A DNA stretch of 64,000 nucleotides from Clostridia bacterium. GTDB taxonomy: Bacteria > Bacillota > Clostridia > Christensenellales > Aristaeellaceae. A program made the translations under genes and the position numbers. Numbering within the stretch: the stretch's first letter is position 1; the number at the start of each line of letters is the position of its first letter. The stretch lies in NCBI GenBank assembly GCA_017429695.1, contig JAFROK010000033.1, positions 1 through 64,000 on the forward strand, in the 5' to 3' direction. Positions 16,137 through 24,095 of this stretch are shown here, piece after piece. Under the pieces are notes generated by a model. That model was not told where the DNA came from and did no database searches. It worked only from the letters and a program-made list of their open reading frames with translations.

Positions 16137-16341
16137 CCGAAGGTCCAGGGCGATCGGATGATGAACCGTCCGGAACTTGTTCCGGTTAACGGTTCACATG
16201 CACCGCTAAGCCTTGGTCCTGCCGTGCGCGGTGCGCGAGCTGCACATAACGGCCGCCGCCAGTGGCGGATGAAGGCCGATTGTGTGTTGGATTCACCGGC
16301 CGCGGTGCGCGCGCGATTCCTTGGCCGCAGCAGCGAAATCC
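16137..16341 (-). repeat. Stop-adjacent structured repeat, long copy 2 with internal palindrome
   Basis: Begins 3 bases after the hisIE stop on the minus strand. It shares its GC-rich segment (GCGCGCACCGCGGCCGG and CGCGCACCGC) and the CCAAGGC/GCCCTGG core with the copy after truB. It carries an extra nested palindrome (GAACCGT, CCGGAAC and their complements, around 16165-16200) in the hairpin loop. No gene is present in this 205-base stretch. Confidence 0.75.
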
Positions 16342-16344
16342 CCG

Positions 16345-16995
16345 TTACGAAGTCATCTTCTCCTGCTTGACCTTTTTATCAATCACATGCCTTGATGCCA
16401 GTTCCTTATGAATATCATCCAGGGAGATCCCTGCCTCAATCATCAGTACCATCACATGGTATGTCAGGTCTGCAATCTCATAGATGGTTTCCTTCTTATC
16501 CTTGTCTTTTGCGGCAATGATGACCTCCGTCGATTCCTCGCCGACCTTCTTCAGAATCTTGTCCAGGCCTTTTTCAAACAGGTAGGTGGTGTATGATCCT
16601 TCCTTCTTTTCCGTTTTACGTCCGGCAATCAGGTTCATCAGGCCTTCGTAGGTAAACTCATGCCGTTCATCGCTTTCCCATACTTCATCGTTGAAGCAGG
16701 TCTCCGTGCCGGTATGGCATGCCGGGCCGTCCTTCTCCACCTTGATCAGCAGCGTATCCCGGTCACAGTCGGCTGTGATCGACACAATATGCTGATAGTT
16801 GCCGCTGGTTTCACCCTTCAGCCACAGTTCCTGCCGGCTCCGGCTCCAGAAGCAGGTCAGTCCTTTCTCCATGGAAATTTTCAGGCTTTCCCGGTTCATA
16901 TAAGCCAGCATCAGCACCTTTCCATTCTCTGCATCCACCACGATTGCAGGAATAAGGCCCTTCTCGTCAAATTTCAGTTCATCCACGTTCACCAT
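16345..16995 (-). CDS. hisI: Bifunctional phosphoribosyl-AMP cyclohydrolase / phosphoribosyl-ATP pyrophosphatase
   Basis: HisIE fusion of 216 residues catalysing steps 2 and 3 of histidine synthesis. The HisI half (~1-115) shows [17 protein letters not shown], the metal-binding [11 protein letters not shown] and [10 protein letters not shown]. The HisE half (~120-210) shows [29 protein letters not shown] and [12 protein letters not shown] took the ATG beginning MVNVDELKF, preceded by AAAGGA 11 bases upstream; the longer in-frame version would start inside hisF. This is the last gene of the operon, 55 bases after hisF, and is followed by the long structured repeat and a terminator-like hairpin. 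Confidence 0.96.
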   Translation of the reverse strand: MVNVDELKFDEKGLIPAIVVDAENGKVLMLAYMNRESLKISMEKGLTCFWSRSRQELWLKGETSGNYQHIVSITADCDRDTLLIKVEKDGPACHTGTETCFNDEVWESDERHEFTYEGLMNLIAGRKTEKKEGSYTTYLFEKGLDKILKKVGEESTEVIIAAKDKDKKETIYEIADLTYHVMVLMIEAGISLDDIHKELASRHVIDKKVKQEKMTS

Positions 16996-17050
16996 ATGTT
17001 CTTCCATCCTTTCATCATGTTTTCTGTTTCCGGTAATTCCGTTCCGCCGG

Positions 17051-17824
17051 TTATTCAGCCCTGTCCACAATTCTCGCGCTGATTCCGTTCCGCCGCATTT
17101 CCTCCTTCAGGGCAGATATTTCCACTTCCCCGAAATGAAAAATTGACGCAGCCAGTCCGGCATCCACGCCGGGCAGTGTTTTGAACAGGGTAATAAAATC
17201 TTCAATCTTTCCGGCGCCGCCGGAAGCAATTACGGGCACTTTGACCACATCGCACACTTTTTCCAGAAGTTCCAGGTCAAATCCCTGCTTCACACCGTCG
17301 GTGTCCATGGAGTTAACCACCACTTCTCCCGCGCCTTCTCCGACGCACCGGCGGATCCATTCAATGGCTTCCATCCCGGTGTTTTCCCGGCCACCTTTTG
17401 CAAAGATCCGGAACACACCGTCCACACGCTTCACATCCACGCTCAGCACCACGCACTGATCGCCGTACAGCCGTGCGGCCTTCCCCACCAGTGACGGATC
17501 CCGGATGGCCCCGGAGTTGACAGACACCTTGTCCGCACCGCATTTCAGCACGCGGTCAAAATCCGCCGTCGTGTTAATCCCGCCGCCGACCGTCAGCGGA
17601 ATAAACACTGTTCGCGCCGTCTCTGTCAGGATATCCGTAAACAGTCCCCGGCCTTCCGCAGATGCGGTAATATCATAAAACACCAGTTCATCCGCGCCGT
17701 GATCGCTGTAGTACTTCGCCAGCTCGACCGGCGAGGCCACATCTCCCAGGTTCAGGAAATTGACGCCTTTCACCACGCGCCCGTTCTTGACATCAAGACA
17801 GGGAATAATCCGCTTCGTAATCAC
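17051..17824 (-). CDS. hisF: Imidazole glycerol phosphate synthase cyclase subunit
   Basis: 257-residue TIM barrel that with HisH converts PRFAR and glutamine-derived ammonia to imidazole glycerol phosphate and AICAR. The catalytic aspartates appear in [12 protein letters not shown] (residue ~11) and [11 protein letters not shown] (~130). Phosphate-binding loops are TVGGGI and ASGGAGK. The start is a GTG that overlaps the hisA stop by 4 bases (GTGA), implying translational coupling. Confidence 0.97.
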   Translation of the reverse strand: MITKRIIPCLDVKNGRVVKGVNFLNLGDVASPVELAKYYSDHGADELVFYDITASAEGRGLFTDILTETARTVFIPLTVGGGINTTADFDRVLKCGADKVSVNSGAIRDPSLVGKAARLYGDQCVVLSVDVKRVDGVFRIFAKGGRENTGMEAIEWIRRCVGEGAGEVVVNSMDTDGVKQGFDLELLEKVCDVVKVPVIASGGAGKIEDFITLFKTLPGVDAGLAASIFHFGEVEISALKEEMRRNGISARIVDRAE

Positions 17825-18534
17825 TTACATACCTCGATTGCTTTCTTCAGGTCGATATCGTCCGTATAGTATGCCTTGCCGATAATCGCTCCGTACAGGT
17901 TCATTTCCCGCAGGCTCTCAATATCCTCCATCGACGAAACGCCGCCGGATGCCGTAATCTGCAGTCCCAGCCTTTTGGACAGTTCCCGGTACATCTCCCG
18001 GTTTGTTCCGCGCATCGCTCCGTCCCGGGAGATATCCGTGCAGATCAGGGTCCGGACGCCAATGCGCTCCATTTTTTCACAGAAGTCCATCAGTCCGACG
18101 GCTGATTTCTCCGTCCATCCCTTCACGGCGATGAAGCCATCCCGTACATCCGCGCCTACGGCAATCTTTGCGCCGTACTTCTCCACAGCTTTCCGCAGGA
18201 ACGCTTCATCCTCCACGGCTGCGGTGCCCAGGATCACCCGGTCCAATCCTGCGTTCAGATACCGTTCCACCACGTCCATGTTCCGTATACCACCGCCAAT
18301 CTCACAGAACAGTCCGGAGGCTTCCCGGAGTTTCAGCACGGTATCAAGATTCGGCGTCTCCCCGCTTCTCGCGCCTTCCAGATCCACCAGGTGAACGTGT
18401 GTTGCCCCGCAGGCGGCAAAATCCCTGGCGATCTCTTCCGGATGGTCGCTGTATACGGTCATCTGCGCATAATCGCCCTTAAAGAGCCGGACGGCTTTGC
18501 CTTCATACAGGTCAATGGCCGGAAACAGGATCAT
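17821..18534 (-). CDS. hisA: ProFAR isomerase
   Basis: 237-residue TIM barrel performing the Amadori-type isomerisation of ProFAR to PRFAR. The N-terminal FPAIDLYEGKAVRL carries the catalytic aspartate. The second lies in CTDISRDGAMRG, and GGGIRN and ASGGVSS bind phosphate. The ATG overlaps the hisH stop (ATGA). Its position between hisH and hisF is the usual one. Confidence 0.97.
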   Translation of the reverse strand: MILFPAIDLYEGKAVRLFKGDYAQMTVYSDHPEEIARDFAACGATHVHLVDLEGARSGETPNLDTVLKLREASGLFCEIGGGIRNMDVVERYLNAGLDRVILGTAAVEDEAFLRKAVEKYGAKIAVGADVRDGFIAVKGWTEKSAVGLMDFCEKMERIGVRTLICTDISRDGAMRGTNREMYRELSKRLGLQITASGGVSSMEDIESLREMNLYGAIIGKAYYTDDIDLKKAIEVCK

Positions 18535-19163
18535 ACCGCTCCCTCCGTTTCACCGCCGGCTTCACAGAAAGCCTTCAGAATCTTCAGCCCGACGCTGCCG
18601 CTCTTTTCCGGATGAAACTGGCAACCGAACACATTGCCAAGACCAACGCAAGCCGTCAGGTCCGCTCCGTATTCTACGGTGGCCAGCAGGCTTTCATCGC
18701 AGTTCACGGCGCTGTAGGAATGAACAAAATAGACATATTCCCCTTCCTGGGTATATTTCAGGATCGGTGACTGCCGCCTGATTTTCAGCGCATTCCATCC
18801 CATCTGGGGAATCTTGAGTCCTTCGCCGATCCTTTCGGCAATCGGACGGATCTCGCCTTTCAGCAGTCCCAGTCCCTCATGGACCCCATACTCATAGCTT
18901 CGTTCAAACAGCATCTGCATACCAAGGCAGATCCCCATCAGCGGTTTCCCGTCCGCAGCCTCCGCCCTGACAACCCGGTCCAGTCCGGTTTCGCGCAGTT
19001 TACGTGCGGCGTCTTCAAACGCGCCGACTCCGGGCAGGATCACTCGATCCGCTTTATGAATGGTTTCCGGATCAGCAGTCACCGCCGCTTCAACGCCGAT
19101 GGCGGCAAAGGATGAGCGCAGGGAAAACAGGTTACCTACCCCGTAGTCGATAATTGCGACCAT
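18531..19163 (-). CDS. hisH: Imidazole glycerol phosphate synthase glutaminase subunit
   Basis: 210-residue class I glutamine amidotransferase delivering ammonia to HisF. The nucleophile cysteine is in GICLGMQMLF, and the catalytic histidine and glutamate are in QFHPEKSG. The N-terminal IIDYGVGNLFS strand is typical. Start and stop overlap both neighbours (TGATG with hisB, ATGA with hisA). Confidence 0.97.
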   Translation of the reverse strand: MVAIIDYGVGNLFSLRSSFAAIGVEAAVTADPETIHKADRVILPGVGAFEDAARKLRETGLDRVVRAEAADGKPLMGICLGMQMLFERSYEYGVHEGLGLLKGEIRPIAERIGEGLKIPQMGWNALKIRRQSPILKYTQEGEYVYFVHSYSAVNCDESLLATVEYGADLTACVGLGNVFGCQFHPEKSGSVGLKILKAFCEAGGETEGAV

Positions 19164-19750
19164 CAGAGAACTCCTTTCGTGGAGGGAACTTCATTTGCCG
19201 CCTCCGCGTCAATTTTCACCGCGGCCCGCAAACTGCGTGCCAGGCTCTTGAACGCCGCCTCGATAATGTGATGGCTGTTCTTTCCGGCTATCTGCCGGAT
19301 ATGAAGCGTACAGCGGGCATTGGTGGCAAAAGCCCGGAAGAACTCTTCCGTCAGTTCGGTATCGAATGTGCCGACCTTTTCCGTGGGAATGGCCAGCTCA
19401 TAAGCCAGGAATCCACGGCCGGAAAGATCCACGGCGCTCAGCACCAGGCTCTCATCCATCGGCAGCAGCATGCTGCCGTAGCGGATAATTCCCTTTTTGT
19501 CGCCCAGTGCCTTGTCAAAAGCCTGGCCCAGGGCAATCCCGATATCTTCCGTCGAGTGATGATCATCCACCCGTGTATCCCCTTTGCACTGAACCTTCAG
19601 GTCAAACCGCCCGTGACGGGCAAACAACTCCATCATATGGTCCAGGAATCCGACGCCTGTATCAATCTCATATTTTCCGGTTCCATCCAGCGCCAGTTCC
19701 ACCCGGATGTCCGTCTCTCCCGTCTTCCGCTCCACCAAACTCTCCCTCAT
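19163..19750 (-). CDS. hisB: Imidazoleglycerol-phosphate dehydratase
   Basis: 195-residue monofunctional enzyme of the manganese-dependent IGPD family. Signatures: GVGFLDHMMELFARHG, DDHHSTEDIG and KNSHHIIEAAFKSLARSLR. Unlike the enterobacterial fusion it has no N-terminal histidinol phosphatase domain. I used the internal ATG because GGAGGG lies 7 bases before it; the 16 codons upstream run into the CACTAA repeat spacer. Confidence 0.96.
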   Translation of the reverse strand: MRESLVERKTGETDIRVELALDGTGKYEIDTGVGFLDHMMELFARHGRFDLKVQCKGDTRVDDHHSTEDIGIALGQAFDKALGDKKGIIRYGSMLLPMDESLVLSAVDLSGRGFLAYELAIPTEKVGTFDTELTEEFFRAFATNARCTLHIRQIAGKNSHHIIEAAFKSLARSLRAAVKIDAEAANEVPSTKGVL

Positions 19751-19780
19751 ATCAGTTCCCTCCAGCAAACGATAAACACA

Positions 19781-19832
19781 CAACTGATAACTAATCACTA
19801 ACCACTAATCACTTATCACTAGCCACTAACTC
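19781..19832 (-). repeat. CACTAATCAC/CACTAACCAC tandem repeat overlapping the hisC 3' end
   Basis: About six degenerate 7-9-base units (CACTAAC, CACTAAT, CACTTAT, CACTAGC) span the hisC-hisB spacer. They run into hisC, whose last codons LVASDK and stop are made of the repeat. It is related to the array at 988-1015. Confidence 0.7.
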
Positions 19833-20873
19833 CCCGATTACCCTGACCACCGTTTCCATATCCTCCTGGGAGCCGATCGTAATCCGGTTGTAGTCCTTGA
19901 TCCGCTCCACGCTGAAATGGCGGATCAGGATACCGCGTTCTTTCAGCTTCAGGTATAGTTCCTCACCGGAAATATCCGGATGCCGGGCAAACAGGAAGTT
20001 TGTCTTCGAGGGAGTCACCTCAAATCCAAGCTTCTCCAGCGCATCCCGTGTCCGTTCCCGGGTCGTCATGATCGTCCGGCAGTTCTCCATGTTATATTCG
20101 TCATTCTGCAGGCATGCGATTCCGGTCGCCATGGTCATCCGGTCGATATTATACGGATTCGTGGAATACTGGATCGTCTTCAGGTCCCGGATAATCTCCG
20201 GGTTGGCAACGCCAAATCCCAGCCGTGCGCCTGCCATGCTGCGCGATTTGGAGAATGTCTGTGTCACCAGCAGGTTGTCGTATTCCCGGATCAGCGGCAC
20301 ACAGCTTTCCGCGCCGAAGTCCACATATGCTTCATCAACGACCACAACATTATAGGGATTTTGCTGCAGGATTTCCGCAATTTCATCCCGCCGCAAAGCA
20401 ATACCGGTCGGAGCGTTCGGATTGGCAATAAAGATGGTTCCGGCCGACTGGAAATAATCTTTGATCCGGATTGTCAGATCCTCCTGCAGCGGGATCTCCC
20501 GGTATGGTACCAGGTTGATCTGCCCGTATACTGGATAGAATCCGTAGGTAATGTCTGCAAACACCGCCGGGATATGCCTGTCGCAGAAAGCCATAAATGC
20601 AAAATTCAGGATCTCATCCGAACCGTTTGTCATAATCAGTTCGTCCGGTGAAACGCCCAGCCGTCCGGCCAGCGTTTCCCGCAGCTCCGTGCATTCCGGT
20701 TCCGGATACAGTTCCAGCTTTCCGGCCGCTTCCCTGGCTGCCTTCACAACAGCCGGATGCGGCGGAAAAGGATTCTCATTGGTATTCAGCTTGATATACT
20801 GCTGCTTCTTCGGCTGTTCACCGGGCACATATGCCTTCAGCTCCGCATACTTATCTGAAAAAAACCGGCTCAT
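19809..20873 (-). CDS. hisC: Histidinol-phosphate aminotransferase
   Basis: 354-residue fold-type I PLP enzyme converting imidazole acetol phosphate to histidinol phosphate. Typical features are LNTNENPFPPHP near the start, MTNGSDE, NPNAPTG and the PLP lysine in TFSKSRSMAGARLGFG. GAGGAG overlaps the hisD stop just upstream, a 12-base gap. The extreme C-terminus (LVASDK) is encoded by a tandem CACTAA-type repeat, which may have replaced or extended the original end. Confidence 0.96.
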   Translation of the reverse strand: MSRFFSDKYAELKAYVPGEQPKKQQYIKLNTNENPFPPHPAVVKAAREAAGKLELYPEPECTELRETLAGRLGVSPDELIMTNGSDEILNFAFMAFCDRHIPAVFADITYGFYPVYGQINLVPYREIPLQEDLTIRIKDYFQSAGTIFIANPNAPTGIALRRDEIAEILQQNPYNVVVVDEAYVDFGAESCVPLIREYDNLLVTQTFSKSRSMAGARLGFGVANPEIIRDLKTIQYSTNPYNIDRMTMATGIACLQNDEYNMENCRTIMTTRERTRDALEKLGFEVTPSKTNFLFARHPDISGEELYLKLKERGILIRHFSVERIKDYNRITIGSQEDMETVVRVIGELVASDK

Positions 20874-20885
20874 CTTCTGCTCCTC

Positions 20886-22160
20886 TTACTTCCTTGTCCG
20901 GATCACCGCGCTCCTGGCATGTCCCGTAAGGCCTTCCTTTTCGGCAAACATGGCCACATCCTCTGCGACCCGCGCCAGCGCGTCCTTCGTAAAATAAGTA
21001 TACTGCGTTTTCTTCACAAAGTCATCCACTGAAAGCGGACTGGAAAATTTGGCTGTTCCCTGGGTCGGCAGCGTGTGATTCGGCCCGGCCAGGTAATCTC
21101 CCAGCGCTTCCGGGCAGTTCCGGCCCATAAACACCGATCCGGCATGCCGGATGCTGTCCAGGTAATCAAACGGGTTGTCCACGCACAGCTCCAGGTGCTC
21201 CGGCGCAATCTCATTGGCAATTTCGATTGCCTTTTTCAGGTCATCGGCCACAATAATCTTTCCGTTCCGGTCAATCGATTCCCGGGCAATTTCATACCGT
21301 TCCAGTTCCGGCAGCTGCTTTTCAATTTCTGCGCTGACCGCCTCTGCCAGTTCCGCGCTGTCTGTCACCAGTACTGCGCTGGCCACTTTGTCGTGTTCCG
21401 CCTGGCTCAGCAGATCCGCCGCCAGGTGTGCCGGATTGCTCTTCCCGTCCGCCACGGCAAGAATCTCGCTCGGCCCGGCAATCATATCAATCGACACAAT
21501 GCCGTATACCTGCCGCTTGGCTTCAGCCACAAACGCGTTTCCGGGGCCGACAATCTTATCCACCTTCGGTACGGATTCCGTACCATATGCCAGCGCTGCA
21601 ATCGCCTGTGCCCCGCCGGCTTTCACAATCCGGTCCGCACCGGCCACCTTCGCAGCGGCAATAATCACAGGGTTAATCTTTCCGTTCCGTCCGGGAGGCG
21701 TTGTCAGGATGACTTCCTTCACGCCGGCAATCTTCGCCGGGATCACATCCATCAGCACCGTGGAAGGATATGTCGCCGTTCCGCCCGGCACATAGAGCCC
21801 GGCCCGGTCCACAGGAATCACCTTCTGGCCCATCACGATGCCGTCTTCATCATTAATAATGAAAGAATTCCGAACTTGCCGGCTGTGGAATTTCCGGATA
21901 TTAGCGGCTGCCTTTTCCAGCACCACCATAAACGTCGGCTCCACCTGCTTCAGTGCTTCCGCTGCCTCCGCCTCCGTCACTGTCAGGCTTTCCACTGTCG
22001 CGTGATCAAATTTTTCCGTATATTCCCGCAGCGCCGCGTCGCCCCGTTCCCGCACATTCCGGATGATATCCGCCACGGTATCCGTAACATTCATGGTCGG
22101 CATGTTGCGGGCAAAGAGTTCTGAATTCGGCACGTCGCCATATTTCATAATCCGGATCAT
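20886..22160 (-). CDS. hisD: Histidinol dehydrogenase
   Basis: 424-residue zinc enzyme catalysing the last two oxidations from histidinol to histidine. The family signature GPSEILAVADG, with AADLLSQAEHD, is present, as are IVGPGNAFVAEAKRQV and the C-terminal GPNHTLPTQGTAKF. The ATG overlaps the hisG stop by ATGA. Confidence 0.97.
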   Translation of the reverse strand: MIRIMKYGDVPNSELFARNMPTMNVTDTVADIIRNVRERGDAALREYTEKFDHATVESLTVTEAEAAEALKQVEPTFMVVLEKAAANIRKFHSRQVRNSFIINDEDGIVMGQKVIPVDRAGLYVPGGTATYPSTVLMDVIPAKIAGVKEVILTTPPGRNGKINPVIIAAAKVAGADRIVKAGGAQAIAALAYGTESVPKVDKIVGPGNAFVAEAKRQVYGIVSIDMIAGPSEILAVADGKSNPAHLAADLLSQAEHDKVASAVLVTDSAELAEAVSAEIEKQLPELERYEIARESIDRNGKIIVADDLKKAIEIANEIAPEHLELCVDNPFDYLDSIRHAGSVFMGRNCPEALGDYLAGPNHTLPTQGTAKFSSPLSVDDFVKKTQYTYFTKDALARVAEDVAMFAEKEGLTGHARSAVIRTRK

Positions 22161-22783
22161 TTTGCCTCAACTTCCTTTCTGATTTCCCGAACCAGCCGTT
22201 CAATCGGTTCGGTCTTGAATTTGAATCCCGCCTTATTGGCAATCAGCCGTGCGGAGATCGGAACAATCGTTTCCATCACGGCCAGGTGGTTTTCTCGCAG
22301 GGTTGTTCCGGTTTCCACAATATCCACAATCACATCGCTCAGTCCCAGGATCGGTGCAATTTCAATTGAACCGTTCAGATGGATGATATCGATATCCCGT
22401 CCCATGGCACTGTAATAATCCCGGGCAATCCGGCTGAATTTCGTTGCCACCCGCAGCGTCCGGTCCGCATTGTCCCGGAAGCCTTCCGGCGCGGCAACGC
22501 ACATCCGGCATTTTCCGACGTTCAAGTCCAGCAGTTCATAAACATCCGGGCGGTACTCAAGCAGGATATCTTTCCCGGCCACACCGACATCCGCGGCACC
22601 CCGTGCCACATAAATGGCCACATCGGATGGTTTGACCCAGAAATACCGCACACCGGCTTCGGGATTGTCAAATATCAGCTTCCGGCTGTTTTCCAGCAAT
22701 TCGGGGCACTCGAATCCCGCGCCGGCAAACATGGCGTATACTTTTTCGCCCAGTCTTCCCTTGGGCAGCGCGATATTAAGCAT
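22157..22783 (-). CDS. hisG: ATP phosphoribosyltransferase, short form
   Basis: 208-residue catalytic subunit of the first, feedback-regulated step. It lacks the C-terminal regulatory domain of long HisG, so it should need HisZ, encoded directly upstream. Motifs: IALPKGRLGEK at the start, GKDILLE, and the PRPP-binding VDIVETGTTLREN. It overlaps hisZ by 8 bases. Confidence 0.96.
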   Translation of the reverse strand: MLNIALPKGRLGEKVYAMFAGAGFECPELLENSRKLIFDNPEAGVRYFWVKPSDVAIYVARGAADVGVAGKDILLEYRPDVYELLDLNVGKCRMCVAAPEGFRDNADRTLRVATKFSRIARDYYSAMGRDIDIIHLNGSIEIAPILGLSDVIVDIVETGTTLRENHLAVMETIVPISARLIANKAGFKFKTEPIERLVREIRKEVEAK

Positions 22784-23723
22784 TGATCCCCGCCTCCTCT
22801 GTCAGCCGTTCCATCATATTCAGGAATACAGCAAATCCAATGGCCCGGTCCCGCCGGCCCATCCGGCGCATCAGGTGATCATACTGGCCTCCGGACAGCA
22901 CACTGCCCGGTATCCCGCTGATGAATCCCTTGAAAGCAATGCCGTTGTAATACTTCATATCGCTTGTCGCGGAAAAATCAATCTGAATCCGGTTTTCCAT
23001 GTCTGTTCCGGTAAATCCGGCCAGTGCCCGGCTCAGGTCCGTCGCGGCATCCGCCACCCCGTTTTCCTCCGCCAGCGCCCGAATCTTCGGTAGCACTGCT
23101 TTCGGTGCGCCATACAGGCTCAGCAGTTCAATCAGCGGTTCCTCTGCGCCTTCGGCCAGTCCGTTTTCCCGGCAGATCTGCCGGATTCCGTGGGTATTCT
23201 TCTCCCCCGCGCATTCCAGGATCTGTGCCCGTACACGGTCATCCGGTGCAATCCGGTCTACCAAAGCGCTCAGGATATCCAGATGGCTGACTTCCAGTAC
23301 AAAGTCTTCCGCGCAAAGTTTCAGGCTTTCCGCTGCCAGCTTCAGCACTTCCGCCACACATGCGCCTTCCACGCTGCCCATGCATTCCACGCCTACCTGG
23401 GTCTGCTCCCGGAAACCGTCTTCCGCGCTGGAAACCCGGTAGACGTTTTCGTGATAGTAAACCTTGCGCACCTGCCCGGGCGTATCCCGCCCGTTCTTCA
23501 CGATGGACAGCGTCACATCCGGTTTCAGGGCCATCAGGCGCCCATTTGTATCCGTAAAGGTAATAACGCCTTCCGAAAACAGGAAATCCTTGTTCCGGCT
23601 GTATAGATCGTATTCCTCGAATTTACTCATCCGGTAACGGTTGTATCCGCAGCTGCTGTACAGTGCGCGCAGCCGGAATCCGATCCGCTCCTGTGCGTCC
23701 ATTACCCGGTCTTCAATCATCAT
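22776..23723 (-). CDS. hisZ: ATP phosphoribosyltransferase regulatory subunit
   Basis: 315-residue paralogue of histidyl-tRNA synthetase that forms the octameric enzyme with short HisG. Class II synthetase-like motifs: FEEYDLYSR, ALKPDVTLSIVKN, and the C-terminal SGGQYDHLMRRMGRRDRAIGF. It lacks the anticodon-binding domain of a true HisRS. An AGGGGGT site lies 8 bases before the chosen ATG; the TTG further upstream would overlap that site. This is the first gene of the operon. Confidence 0.95.
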   Translation of the reverse strand: MMIEDRVMDAQERIGFRLRALYSSCGYNRYRMSKFEEYDLYSRNKDFLFSEGVITFTDTNGRLMALKPDVTLSIVKNGRDTPGQVRKVYYHENVYRVSSAEDGFREQTQVGVECMGSVEGACVAEVLKLAAESLKLCAEDFVLEVSHLDILSALVDRIAPDDRVRAQILECAGEKNTHGIRQICRENGLAEGAEEPLIELLSLYGAPKAVLPKIRALAEENGVADAATDLSRALAGFTGTDMENRIQIDFSATSDMKYYNGIAFKGFISGIPGSVLSGGQYDHLMRRMGRRDRAIGFAVFLNMMERLTEEAGINA

Positions 23724-23755
23724 CGTCGTGTACCCCCTGACCAAAATCAGCTCAT

Positions 23756-23784
23756 ATCTTACCCGATATTCTGATAATCTTCAA
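23756..23784 (-). promoter_or_regulatory. Promoter of the histidine operon
   Basis: On the minus strand TTGAAG (23779-23784) and TAAGAT (23756-23761) are exactly 17 bp apart. The predicted leader is only ~25 bases, too short for a His-specific T-box or attenuator. Confidence 0.65.
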
Positions 23785-23824
23785 TATCAGTGCATGCTCA
23801 AATGTCATTCCAACCAACCTTAAG

Positions 23825-23853
23825 TGTCATTCTGAGCGAAGCGAAGAATCTCC
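23825..23853 (+). repeat. TGTCATTCTGAGCGAAGCGAAGA-type dispersed repeat
   Basis: Member of a widely dispersed intergenic family, followed at 23858-23882 by the direct-repeat-like string ACCTGATACC, then TGAGAACTGAGACC. It lies between hisZ and the SH3 gene, upstream of the his promoter. Confidence 0.75.
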
Positions 23854-24006
23854 TTGCACCTGATACCTGAGAACTGAGACCTCCCCTTTGGATTACTTCA
23901 GCATGGTAGCACTTTACCACAATGAAGTCAACTGTTTTTCAATGTTTTTGTCCTGTTTTGCATCAAAACTGTTCGAGAATTGTAATAAAGCCGTCTGAAA
24001 TCAGGG

Positions 24007-24070
24007 TTTTCAAACCCGCCTTCTTTGGCTATAATATATGTTGGCTTGAAATCCCCCGGTATTATCGGGG
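24007..24070 (+). promoter_or_regulatory. Promoter and leader hairpin of the five-SH3 protein gene
   Basis: TTTTCA (24007-24012) and a perfect TATAAT (24030-24035) are 17 bp apart. In the predicted leader CCCCG (24054-24058) pairs with CGGGG (24066-24070) before the AGGAGG site. Confidence 0.6.
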
Positions 24071-24095
24071 CGTGGATAGACAGGAGGTATATCTT

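Noticed and set aside
21075-22124. 349-codon plus-strand open frame opposite hisD
   Set aside because: hisD is unmistakable on the other strand; no independent evidence for this frame.
23745-24095. T-box or riboswitch before the his operon
   Set aside because: The promoter lies too close to hisZ and I found no T-box sequence or specifier stem on the minus strand.
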